From Fragaria x ananassa (Eukaryota; Streptophyta; Magnoliopsida; Rosales; Rosaceae): 64,000 nucleotides of DNA. The first letter of the stretch is position 1. Each line of letters begins with the position of its first letter. The translations under genes and the position numbers were made by a program. The notes under the pieces are model-generated. The model was not told the DNA's origin, did not search any database, and worked only from the letters and a program-made list of their open reading frames with translations. Shown in pieces: positions 1-12,900 of this stretch. The stretch lies in NCBI GenBank assembly GCA_034370585.1, contig CP139762.1:22484001-22548000 (forward strand), read 5' to 3'.

Positions 1-3000
1 TGTCCCGTTGCTTGGTTTCAGAAACATTTTGTTGGTTAAAGCACAACACAATCGATTCATTATGTTGAATCAAACTCAAATAGGGCCTCCAGTACAATTC
101 TTATATACTCATGCAAACGTTTTAAAAACCCTAAAAAAATAGTTCCCAATTAATTAAACCTTAAACCAACTCCACCAGAATGTGAATGCTTCAAGCCGTT
201 TTCTGCTTCGCATTCGAAAGCCTTCATGAATTTCATTTCTTCCCTAATTCTTTAATGGCTTCCCATTATAATATCCTAGGACCGGAGGTAACACATTGTA
301 TATATCACACATATATATAGTATCAGCTTAAGCTCTCGACCATCATGCTCCTCTTTTTTTAATTGAGGCCAAAAGTTTAAGTACCCCGTGTTAATAATGA
401 TGATGTTGTACGTGTACAAACAAGTCTTTGAAGCCATCGACTAGACAATGCAGTGACAAACCATTCATGGGGTTTTGCTTAGTTGCTTGTCAACAATAGA
501 AGCTTCAAAAAAATTAATAATGTTGCTGGGGAAAGATCAAGCTCCTTAATCATCATTTCATTGTATTCTTATAATTCAAGGCACAAATTAAGGGGTTTTA
601 CATAACGCAAAATGTAATGATTTCCCATTTCTATTCTGTAAACATCTACAAATATATACAGTAGAAAACTAGAATTAGCTAGCCTAGCTAGTATGGCAGG
701 ATGATATTTTCAAAGTTAACATGCTCGAGCTCGCAATGAGATACTTAAAAAAAGAAAAGTTTCAATTTTATTGTGCGGATATGCTCTGAATTATACAAAA
801 TATATAGCTTTGATTGGTTTGTCATTGTTGAGTTTTGGATTAAAAACCATCCCTAGCCTTGACTTGTTTGTCGGTGTTGGACTCAGATATCACAAACTCA
901 AACTCCTCAACTGTCTCATTTCACACTCTTTCTCCCTACAATCAAAACAAAGGTAGGGAAGTCAGAAACGGATAAGTTTTACCACCAAATTAAGCCCCCC
1001 TTCTTCAACCAAAAAGGAAGTCAGAAATAGCAGAGTCAAAGAAAAACTTCAACTAAAAATTAAACTACCACAAGTGCACAACAGGTCAATCGATCTGGGA
1101 TGTTTGATTATAACTATATATATATACACACGTACAACTGAATCAGCTGGTTGAGCATTGCTGCAGTAAGATAATGTATAATAGCTTATAGCACGCTATA
1201 CTTCTTAATCATGATTAAGGTGTTCATCATCTGGCTCACAGTATTGGAATGAAGCACTTGATGAAAGTAGCTCATATTCTGGAGGTGATGAAGTTAGTTG
1301 CATGAGCAACACTTAACCAATATTAGTTCTAGCTAAGCTGAACTTAGACTTGTGTTTGAAACTGAAAAGGTTTTGTAGGTGGAGATATAACCAACTTAAT
1401 TGGCAACTTGTATAATTCTATATATTCAGCGTGTTACTGTGGCAAAGATGATTTAGGATTGTGTTTTTCTTCTACTGGTCTTCTTCTTGAATGTTTGAAC
1501 ACAAAGTCCAGATTCTTCGATTCTGTCATCTTCATTTCATTGGGAGGCTCTCATTCTCTGTCAGCTGGGGTTGGACCACTCTCAGACCAGAACAAATATC
1601 CCAAAGAGGAACCTATTAACTGTGTTTTAGAAGTGGAAACAAGGATTTGAGTCGTCGGTTTTGAATAACGACCAACAGATCGAGAGAATATAGAAAACCA
1701 AAGGACTTGAATGACGTATGTTGGGCTGTACTGTTTTCCTTTCGGTCTTTGTTGGTATCTAAACATGGGCTTTTGTGGCTTTGGACTCCAATTAAGAGCT
1801 AAGTTTGGAACTCTATAAAGTGGGCCTTTGGGTGGTTTAAGACCCAACAGAGCCTCTTGAGTATGGTCTATCCACTTGTTTTTATGTGCGGTTACTATTC
1901 CTACTCCGACGAGGAGAAAATAAATTAATATAAATCGGACAGTTTCAAATTCTCCTTGCTCATATTTGGTTACTATTCCTACTGCGGTATCATTGCCCAA
2001 AGGGTGGTGGCTCTAGGGCTCATATTTGGGTATGTGGTATTTTTTTTTTCAAAAAGGAAGAACATGGATGGTGGTTAGTTTGGATTTGGGTTCGTTTCCA
2101 TCGCTTAAGCATTACGGTTGCATGTATCAATTCTCTAGACCACACTAGACGGCGTGGGCTAGATACTAGAGGGCAACGACTGCATGCTTATGGGATCGAT
2201 GAGGTCGGTGACATATCGGGGCATTAGTCTGATGGGCTTTGACCACTTTTTGTTTCCTTTTTATGTGGCAGAGACAAGGCAGCTAGGGTATCAACGATGT
2301 TGTGGCGACAACGGAGCTGCTAGGGTGTCGGCGATGATGTGGTGGTGGCGGGTTTTATGGTGTTAGACTGTTGGTGATGGTGTTGCACAACAAAGCAGGG
2401 GATGGGCCGACTTGGGCCATATATGGTTAACTTATGCGTTGGGCCTATCATGCGATTTTGGGTTGTTGCCCCCATTTTATAGGTTACTAGCTTTTATACC
2501 CGCGATACTCGCGTGTCGAAAACGTTTTCAATAGGTAGTTATTTTTTTTCTCATTTGTAACTGTTATTTTTTTTTTCATTTTATAAAGTTAGTGGGTAGT
2601 TGGGACTTGAGAGTTTCTTGACAGTTATAAGTTTCACCCGTTGCAGTTATCTCTTTCCCACTTTTCTCTCCTCAATCATCTCTTTTTCCATTTATCCTGT
2701 TTTTTTATTTTGTTTTTTTAATCTTTTTACCGTAATAACCTTCGTGTTTGGTTGTAAGGGTAATGTAATAGCTGGGCAAAATCGACAGTTCACATTTTGG
2801 TGAATTTGTTGAATGCCCGGCTTTATTGTAGTAGAGATTTCTAGTTTTCAATAAAACCGTTTTTCGAGGCTTTGGTTTTGTGGAGTCGAACTCGGTATAG
2901 GCATTTTATATGTTTGTTTGCATTTTAGTTGTTAGTTAGATTACAAATCGCGGTCAGCTCGGTTCAGTTGTTTGTTCTATGTTGTTAAACGTTCCTATAT

Positions 3001-3249
3001 GTCTTAGTAGGAGTACGATTGGGGTGCTTGATGTTTGGAGTTAGGTAGAATAGACTGCCAAGAGGTGGGGATATTTTGTTAGCATAGACTACTATGAGCG
3101 TAATCAACTGTAATAAAGTATTCTTTTTGTACTTTTCTTTGACCATGATCCTAGACCATGTTATATGTATGAGCTCATTACATGAAAACAAAATCTTACA
3201 ACGCTCATTAACTGTCCCAACAAGAATTAACAGGCGCGCTCATTAACTT
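1..3249. other. No gene recognised
   Basis: AT-rich sequence with only short chance reading frames. The longest, 149 codons on the minus strand at 1551-2000, resembles no family I know and has a composition like its surroundings. Around 2480-2520 there is a short GC-richer stretch of the kind often seen at the ends of degraded retroposons, but nothing decisive. No RNA gene was seen. Confidence 0.5.
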
Positions 3250-3490
3250 AAGAAGGAAGCAAATCATTTACCTTCTTATTGATCAAGTTAACTAAAACCT
3301 CAGAATCATATATAACAAAAAGTTGTTGACAATGGTTCCTGCTAGCCATTTGAAGAGCAAGTAAAAGTCCCCAAGTTTCAGCCCGCAAAACAAAGCCACT
3401 GTCAGGACTAGCAGAAAAATAATCTATCCAGTTACCATTACCATCCCTTAAAACGCAAAATCCTTCTGCATCAATTCGACCATTTTGATT
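3250..3490 (-). pseudogene. LINE-type RNase H remnant
   Basis: Read on the minus strand, this stretch keeps an open frame that looks like the plant LINE/RVT_3 RNase H domain. It has a glycine-rich start with a D-G-N-G-N-W turn, then S-G-F-V-L-R-A-E-T-W-G-L-L-L-A-L, where the glutamate matches the conserved acidic residue of the helix, and later a V-I-Y-D-S-E-V-L-V-N-L-I segment holding a conserved aspartate. No start codon, reverse transcriptase or endonuclease is nearby, so it is a truncated copy. A host RNase H-like gene fragment is possible but less likely. Confidence 0.6.
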
Positions 3491-3985
3491 TTTATTTTGA
3501 TTCTATGAGGAATAATTTCTCCTTTCTCTAAGTTTTTTTTTTGAGGAGTTATTTAAGGAACCTTATTTCAGTACACAACAAAATAAAGAAGATGCCTAAT
3601 GTTCAAGCAAAGTCCACGAAAAAAGGAGAAAAGCCAAAACGCAACGTTTCGACCACCCGCCTAAAAAGAAACGAGACGAAGCTTCATAAAAAAAACGCGA
3701 TTTACAAAAACCAGATTTTGCTTTGTATTATTTTCAGTCGACGACGTCTACCTTCAGTCCAGCCCAAACTCTTTCTTCTTCTTCTTCTTCAGCTCTCTCA
3801 AGTTCTATAATTCCCAAACCAAACCCTAATCTTCCTTCTTCATCTTCTTCTACGATCAACAATCCAATCGCGCCTCTCTACTTTCTCCGATTCTAGGGCT
3901 CGGCTTCGGTTTCCGTCCGATCAAGCACTCGCGAAAGCCTGGGAAGAGTCGGTGACCTAGCTCCGGAGATTCCAATTTTGCCGGA

Positions 3986-6900
3986 ATGTTCTTCTCAGGC
4001 GATTCGTCGAATCGGAAGCGGGTGGATTTGGGGGGAAGGAGTACGAAGGAGAGGGATAGGCAGAAGCTTCTGGAGCAAACGAGGTTGGAGCGCAACCGGA
4101 GGTTGTGGTTGCGGCAGCAGAACTCCGCCGCTACTAAGATTCAGGTTCGTGCTATTGCATTCTCGTTTTTAGTGGAATTTGGATCAATTTGCGTCGAGTT
4201 TGATTGTGTTTAGAGTCTAATTTGCCTACATTATACTGTAACGTGATTGTAAAGCACCTGAGAACGGACAAAGGCAGTAAAAATTTAGTTTTTTGATATG
4301 GTTGTTTGTTCGAATTGAGTGTAGATTGTAGATTGAAAACTTGCAATTTGAGTAGATTTTGTGGAGAGCAGGTGCTTAGCTTGTAATAAATACCTTTTGT
4401 AATCGAGAGTCTGTATTCGTAATTGTTCAAAGGCAAATTATTTAGGATTGAGTGGGATATAATGGTTTTTGGAGCAAGGCCGTGGCTGTTGTTGCTCACA
4501 CATTTACGAAATCTTTGTTAGTTAATGAAGAATTTGACTAATATGAGTAGACCTTTATGCATGCTCTCTTGATTTCTCATTTGTTGCAACCTTACAAATG
4601 GGATGGTAGTGGGAGTAAACTATGAGTATGTCTTGAATCTCTAGAAGTACATTCTTAGCAGACATCTTCAAAAAAGAAGAAAAAAGTAAGAAAGAAAAGA
4701 AGAAGGAAGATTATACAACTTACGCATTTCATAGTCTTAGCTCAGCTTGTAGTTACTCTTCTGACTATCAAGGAATGCTTTTCAATTCCATTTTATTTTG
4801 AAACATCCAGTTCAGCTGTTCTGAGTTAAGTTTGGTCTAGGTAGAAGTGTAATTACTACCACAGTACCACGTGTGTTTTGCCAAGTTTGACTAATTACTA
4901 GCTACAGAAATGCTTCAGAGGGAGAAAGGTAGCAAGACTTGAATATTCTAAGGTGCGGGAACAGTTTTATGGAACATACGGGGAACATTTCCAGAATGCA
5001 GATAAGTAAGAACTGAATCCTTACTTCAGGTTCTTACTGATATATACTGTCAAGCTCCGTATTACTTCGTCGTCTAAGTATAATAGTTGCCAATTAAGTT
5101 GATGCTCAACTTTAAGCATCATTATTCTTATGTCAAATTGTTGTTGTGCATTCAGATCGTGTTTTGGTCCAGACTCGGACTTTCTCCGCCAGTTGCTTTT
5201 TTTCTTCGATGCTCGAAGTGTTGGCGACTTCACTGTCCTTGTGGAAACATGCCGGTTACTCCAAAAATTTGTCAGAGATACAGGTGATGGTTAAAGTGAT
5301 TATATGATTGATATAGGCCTCCTGACATTCCGACTGTTGGTTTGATTTTTATTTTGTTTGAAACTTCTGATATGGTTTCATGGTATATATCTTTCCCTTA
5401 AGTGTAATCCTGAAACCAATCCTTATCCCCCTCCCCCAAAGGTTCATGAACGTATTAGCATTTATTTTTTGGGGTTCTTTATACCTATAGAAGCTCATAT
5501 AATGTTTAGTAATAGATCTTGAATTTTCGCTAATTGAGTATGATTACATGATTAAGATGTGTTCATATTCGATCCTGATCCATTCTGTTATCTTTATAAG
5601 GTTAGAGCTGGCTACAAGTAAGCTGCTGAATCACTTTTATGTAGTTGTGTTGTTTCAAAGTTTAACCATGAGAAATCTCCATAGGAAGTGCAGTTTTTCA
5701 ACCTTTAGTACTATTTATTTAAGAAGTATCGTTTTGTATATTAAAATGATTGATGAAATCACTTGTTTTGCCCAGCTAAGATCCGTTGCTGACAATATCT
5801 GCTTCTGAAACAGGGGATATTGCGAGCCTATTTGCAGGCATGGACTATTCATCGAAGCAGGCTTTGGTTAATTACAGAGTCAAAAAACTTACGTATCTGT
5901 GTATCAAGGCTGTTCATCAAAATAGGTTGGTTGCATCAACACCTTAATTTTCTGAAAATTATTCTTTTGATTTTCATTGTTGACTGAGTGTTTGATTCAA
6001 AATGTTTAAGCTTTTTGGTTTTCAATGCTATGTACGTATATAAGTTTCTTTAAAATGCTCCTTTATGCTGGAGTTACTTATCTTCTCTTTTATTGGACAG
6101 AAATCAAATGAAGGATCAACTTTTTGCATCTCCCAAGGAGTCCACTGTGTCGACAACTTTATTGTTGGAAACAGTAGTCTTGTTGACCGATCATAAGCTT
6201 CCATGGGTCTGTAGGACAGTAAACTATCTTCTTGAAAGAAAGGCATTTACCCTGTTTAGAGAGATTATTTTAACCGGAAGGGTATGCTTCTAATTTCAGC
6301 TATTTGTCCATATCTGTTGTTTTTGTTTATTGTTGCCTACTCCATGATATGTAACCCCAAATTTATAGCTAAGGCTAACAAAGATATCTGTACATCCGTG
6401 AGGGATATGGTATGAAGTTATATATCCTATTTTTATGTACTTCTGAAAACAACACTCCAATGGCGTTAGTTTCCTATGAGGACTCTAGGACATTGCAGTT
6501 TATGCATGTTATGTAGTTAAGACACCCACATGTAAAGTGAATAAGAAGAAGATCAAAAATATTCCTTGAGACATCAGGACATTTTAAATTTACACACATC
6601 TTTTTCATTTGTAAAAACAACAGTGTGCAATTGTTTTTTTTTTTTTTTTAAATTATTTCTGTATTGTTCCATTCTAGTTTGTATTCCTATTTTTGGGGAC
6701 TTGTCAAGTATTATATCTTGGTTGTGCACTGGAAGGATGCGCACTGAAACCCTATGTTAATATGGTGTAGGCGAGTATAGAGAATCATGATTCTGTTGGC
6801 AGAGTATCTTCATTGGAGCGCACTCTTGCTGTTGTAATTCCTCACATTGGTCAGGAGCCATGTAACTGCCCAAATGTTGGTCAACCCTGGAGTTTTTCGT

Positions 6901-9900
6901 CTCAGATTCTTACAATTCCTTTCTTGTGGCGGCTGCTCCCGCACTTAAAAGAGGTAACTTTCAATGACAATACATTTTTAATATATGACTTATTAACCCC
7001 TATGGAGATAGTGCTCAAAACTATAGTTACTTCTCTTTTTCCTGACTTTTGCTTTGATGCAAATCCATATTGTGCTGAACCCCTACATTCTTCTTTCTTG
7101 GTTTATTTTGTTTATTGTTTTTACTTTTTAATCATTTATTAAAGTACGGTTTCCTGGTTTCAAATTGCCTAGGCAATTAATTATCTTACTAATCTAGTGG
7201 CCTCTTTTACAATTAGGTTTTCTCAGCACGTGGGTTGAGCCAACATTATATTCATCAGATGGCACTCTGTGTTCATAATCATGCTGATGTGCTCCCCAAT
7301 GATACATCAGTTGAGTTACCCAGTTATGCCTGCCTTTTGGGAAATATACTAGAATCTTCCAGAGTTGCTCTATCTCAGCCAGACTGCTCATTTGAACTGG
7401 TAAGTTCTCCAATGAAGTTTTTTTGGAAGTGTATTATCTTTTGCCTCTTCTCATTTTTTCGTCTCTTGTTCTATGAATCAGCTGGGTACTTTTTCTTTGA
7501 TCTGTCAAAGCTCAAATCTTCTTTTAGGCATTACTGGTGTAACTATTATTCGAACCTAATTTGCACTCTGGCCTGCTTCTATTCTTGTCAGTTCTATGAA
7601 ATGATTTCATATTTGAATACTACTGTGTAGCTTAGTTGCACGTGGCTTAACCTTTTTAAGCTTGTCTTTATCTTTCATAATTCAAAACTTCTTGTTTAGA
7701 CCTTTGACAAAGAGTTAAGATTGGTGCCAGGCTATGATAAGTGGATTATTTTTTTAATATTTTTTTACGAGGTGCAGGGTTGGAGGAGCTTTTGGATTAT
7801 TATAGAGTTTTGGGTAGCTTTATGGGCTTCTGTTTTTGCAGAATTAGAGACTAGCAATTCTCATAGGCCAGATTTAGTTTAAGTGTAGGTCTTTTTTTGG
7901 GTATTTTGTCTCCAGCATGCAAGTGTGTTTGGTGTAGATACCTGGTTTCTGCTATTTTTCTTCCTCTTTGCTAGTGGACCAGTTGTCCACTTTTACTGTA
8001 TCATGTGTTGATGAGTAAACTTCATTCATTTCCAAAGAAAGATGATGCAGGGAGGAACAGCAGTGTTGGGTTTCCAGCCCATGTGTTTTTCCGAAGATGT
8101 TCCGTCTTAGAGTATGGTGTTCCAATAAGGAAAGGATATCCTTATTGATGATGGTGTACCTGTAATCTTATTGATTACAGAGAAGGAAGGAGGCATTATT
8201 GCTTACCACTAATAGGAATAGGATTTCCTGTTTGGTGAAGATCCTTATGGCTATATAAGGAGGGGTTCAGCTCTTAGGTTTTGAATCGCAGAGACAAAGA
8301 GCAAAGTGTGTTCCATTCTTGGTTAGAGGGTGAGAGAGGGCAGAGAGGAGAGAGATAGGAAGAGAAGAGAGAGTCCTTGTTTTCTTATACTTTCTGGTGT
8401 ACCCATTATTAATATAGTGGAGAGTGTTTTCTGCCGGTGGATGTAGGCAAAAGTTTTGCTGAACCACCTTAAGTCTGTGTTCTTTGTGTCTTATCTCTGT
8501 GGTTGTTTCTCTTGGTTTGCTGTTTCTTTTGGGGTTCCTTGACATACATAATTGGCCGATATCACGACAACAGATTGTGTGAGTGAATAGGGTGGGCTGG
8601 AGAATGTTGAGAGATTAAGAAAACAGAAGGTTTTAGAGGAAAGAGAGGTTTCTTAGCTGTAGAAGCGAGAAATAGAATGAGGGAGGTTAGGGGAGAGGAA
8701 ACAAGGCCAAGCTTTCAATAAGATAAAATATCAATTCATTACAATCTGATATTCGGATTACATTAGAAACCCATATCTATAGGCTGCAAATACAACCCTT
8801 AGACTCCTAGAATACCATAAGACTAATAAAACTTATTAATAATAAGACACTCTGAAATACTTAAGACGTAAATAGACATAAAGACACACTCAAAACCCTT
8901 GAGTACTCAGACTTTAATAGACTGTTAAAAACACTAGACTCATAATTATTCTTCCCTAAACTGAAAATTAACTTGCAAGGCCCTTAAACTACCATGGAGA
9001 CTTTCCTTTGGACCAAAAAGGGTTGGGTTTAGTCTTTGGCTTCCAAATAGGATATTTTTGTTCCAAAAGGTTTCTGTGATGAAATCAAAATTGTCTTTGC
9101 TCTGTCTTTTATGAGAATTGAGATCAGTGTTCAATGAATTTCTCCAGGTATATGAAAGTACAAAATCAGTGAGAATCGTAAGATAATAGGTTTAATATAT
9201 AATAGTGACGGCACCAAAGAGTTGTTGGTCTAGCGGTCAGAGACTTGGTTTGCTCCCAAGTGGTCTGGGGTTTGACCCTCTCCCATGGTACCCACTCCCA
9301 TGGTACCCACCTAGCAATTGCTAGTAATTTCCAGTTTCCTAAATGTTGTGGGGTCAGGCGGGAAGCCTGGGATTTAGTCGGTCAAAGATCCAGATACCCT
9401 AGTTTCAAAAATATTAGTGACATCGGCTTCCATTATAGTAGCAGTTGTAACTGTCTAAGCATTAAAAGAAGACAACTTTTTGTTTGTATTTTCATTTTTT
9501 TTTCTTATTCTTTTGTTCTCGTTAAAATCAGGATCCACACCGGTCATTGACATATTTCTTAGCATTGTTTGCTTATGTAGGTACATTATTTAATATGTAT
9601 CAATACTGCAACCTTTTTGATGGCCAATTTTTCCTTTTCTTTTACTTTCTCTAAATTTCAGGCTGTAGACCTTGCTGCTGTTGCAACATTCTTGTTGGAA
9701 TCACTTCCTTCTATAAAATCGCTAAATAGACGAAGCAAAGAAGGTATTCCTATTTCGCATATATGCTGTATGTTTCAGGTCCTTCTATTATATTGAGTTT
9801 TTTTAAAGTGTAACATCTACTTCTGTTTCATAACCAACATATATCCACATGTATCCTGTCTTGCAGATTCCATGGTGGTTGAGGATGATATGACTGAGGG

Positions 9901-12900
9901 AGATGATGCAATGGAAATATGTTTGAATAATGACTTGGAACGACAGATTTGTGAGGCCATAGATTCACACTTTCTCCTGCAATTTGTAAGCCATCTTGAA
10001 CTGTTATTATTTACATGTAAACCTATATAAACTATAGATCTCCCTTCACCTCATAATAGTAAGTAAATTATTTGGGATTTTGATTTCTTACAATTTGTTG
10101 TGTGGTTGGATTTGGAGCAGACAAATGTTTTGTTTGGAGGGATTTCAGCTGTCAGTGATCCACACAAAGCACCAGATGATAAAGAGGTCTCAGCTGTTGG
10201 TGCAGCATGTGCCTTTCTACATGTCACTTTCAACACCTTACCTCTTGAGAGAATCATGACTATTCTAGCTTATAGAACTGAACTTGTCCCTGTTCTATGG
10301 AACTTTATGAAACGGTGCAATGAGAACCAGAAATGGTCTTCATTGTCTGAGCAATTGGCATATTTACTGTCAGGAGATGCACCTGGTTGGCTATTACCTT
10401 TGGCAGTTTTCTGTCCCGTGTACAAGTAATAGCACTTTACCTCGCTCACCATTTAAACACTTTTTTTTTGTTTTTTTTTTGTTTTTTTTTTCCAATTGTG
10501 TGAAATCTATTCCTTGTTTACTCATGTTTTATGTATTTTTTTTCCTGCTAGATTGATAAGTGTTTACTGAATGTATATATAATTAAACGCCTCTAATATG
10601 ACTCTTTATTTACATGGATCAGGCACATGCTTACAATAGTTGATAATGAGGAGTTCTATGAACAGGAGAAGCCCCTACCGTTGAAGGATATCAGATCCCT
10701 AATTATCATACTCAGACAGGTGAACTCTTGTTGAATATATGTAGTTAAGATATTATAAACATGGTGATCATTGTAGCTGTGGGTATCCTTTGGCCAGGGA
10801 ATGTTCAAGTTTATAGGTCTGTAATTGGTTGTGCACTATGCATGACAAAGTGGATGTACATTGCTGTTCTGAACTGCTGATTGCTATGTCACACACAGTT
10901 GATTTGCAACGTCAAGTACTTGGTAGTTTTATTTAATTGTTAATTGTTTGGAGTTTCTATTTTCTGCAGGCTCTATGGCAGCTTCTCTGGGTGAACCCTG
11001 CGGCTTCCAGTAACTTTTCAAAATCTGTCACCAGCACCCCTGCTAATAAGAAGCACCCTGTGGAGTTCATTCAACAGAGGGTTGGCATCGTAGCATCTGA
11101 ACTCCTATCCCAGGTAACAAATAGTTTTAGTACTGCATTTTGCGGTTGTCTTTGGTTCATATTGGTTGTGAGAGCTTTATTAGTCTTACCTTGAGATATG
11201 TGGCCCAGGTTATGTTGAACAGTAAATCTTATCCTCCATTTCTTCCTTTTAATTTGTTATATATGTAGTTGCAAGATTGGAACAATAGACGAGAGTTTAC
11301 ATCCCCCAGTGACTTTCATGCTGATGGTGTCAATGATTTCTTCATTTCCCAGGTAAATTGATCTTATTTCTAGGACCAAAGTTTTAGTTGTGTTTGTTCT
11401 AATCTGTTGTATATTTTTATTATTTAAGGCTGTGATTGAAAATACCCGAGCCCATGACATTTTGAAGCAAGCTCCGTTCCTAGTACCGTTCACAAGCAGA
11501 GTTAAAATATTCACTGTAAGTATTAATCTTTTCTGAACCTTTATCTAGGGGCCTGGAACTGTCCAATTAATGGGTATTGATGTCGAGGCAAAATTTACAA
11601 AAAATGATGTTCAAACTGTAACTGAGCCTTGTTACGTTAAACATCTTTTTTAATTAAGTTGTTCAAACCAATTTGTCAGTCGCAATTGACAGCAGCTAGA
11701 CATAGACACGAGTCTCATTCTGTGTTTACCAGAAACCGGTTCAGAATTCGGCGGGACCGTATCTTGGAAGACGCTTATAATCAGATGAGTGCATTGTCTG
11801 AGGAAGATCTTCGAGGACCGGTAATGTGTCTTTATTGGCTTTTGTACATGTACTAGATTGAGGAGGTTATGTTTGCAAGTACTTTTGACTGTTGCTAGTA
11901 TACTGTATACGTTCCCATCCATTGCACAATTTAATCCTAGTATACTGTATACGTTCCCATCCATTGCACAATTTAATCTCATTTGGCTATGAATTGCAGA
12001 TTCGGGTAACATTTGTAAATGAATTTGGGGTTGAAGAAGCTGGAATTGATGGTGGTGGGATTTTTAAAGATTTCATGGAGAACATTACTCGAGCAGCCTT
12101 TGATGTCCAGTATGGTTTATTTAAGGTGACAATATTTTATTGGTTGGTATTTAAGTTTCGTGAAATTCTACAATGTGTTAATGTATGACGTGTACAATTA
12201 TCTAAAAGTGGTAAAATGAGTCCTCAAAGTGACAAAAGTAGTTCATGTATGAGAAATGTTATCATACCATAGCCTTACTTAAGTTTCTGAAATTTGTACT
12301 GCTTATAGAACAAAATTTTGTTACATATCTCTAAATTGTGAAAGCGAATTTTACATCCCAACTACACCTATAGGTCACCTGTAACAAGAGATTAAGACAG
12401 AACAGGTGGTACCTTTGCCACTCATTTATCTGTTTCTGCTGATTTATCTCATTTGTTCTCTGCCCTCTGCTTCGTATAAGCAGGAAACATCCGACCATCT
12501 TCTATACCCTAATCCTGGTTCAGGAATGATTCATGATCAGCATCTCCAATTTTTCCACTTTCTGGGAATTCTTCTTGCAAAGGTAACTAGTCTCTATACT
12601 GTAGATGTCTATATGATGGTTCATCATATTTATAACATGTTTTACTCCATACAGGCCTTGTTTGAGGGAATTCTTGTTGATATTCCATTTGCAACGTTCT
12701 TCTTGAGCAAATTAAAGCAGAAGTGAGCACTCACTATTTTACTGCAATCCTGTATTGCTAGTATTAATAAAACTATCTAGTCTTTGACTGCAATTGTAAT
12801 ACTGAATTTCTTTTCTTATCTTTTTGTTGGTTAGGCACAACTACTTAAATGATTTACCTTCATTAGATCCAGAATTGTATCGCCACCTCATTTTCTTGAA

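Noticed and set aside
1551..2000. 149-codon minus-strand open frame
   Set aside because: No recognisable motif, composition like surrounding DNA, and no splice or promoter support; treated as chance.
8573..8950. Possible second, inverted LTR in UPL6 intron 7
   Set aside because: Composition is suggestive but no TG/CA termini, partner or target duplication could be found.
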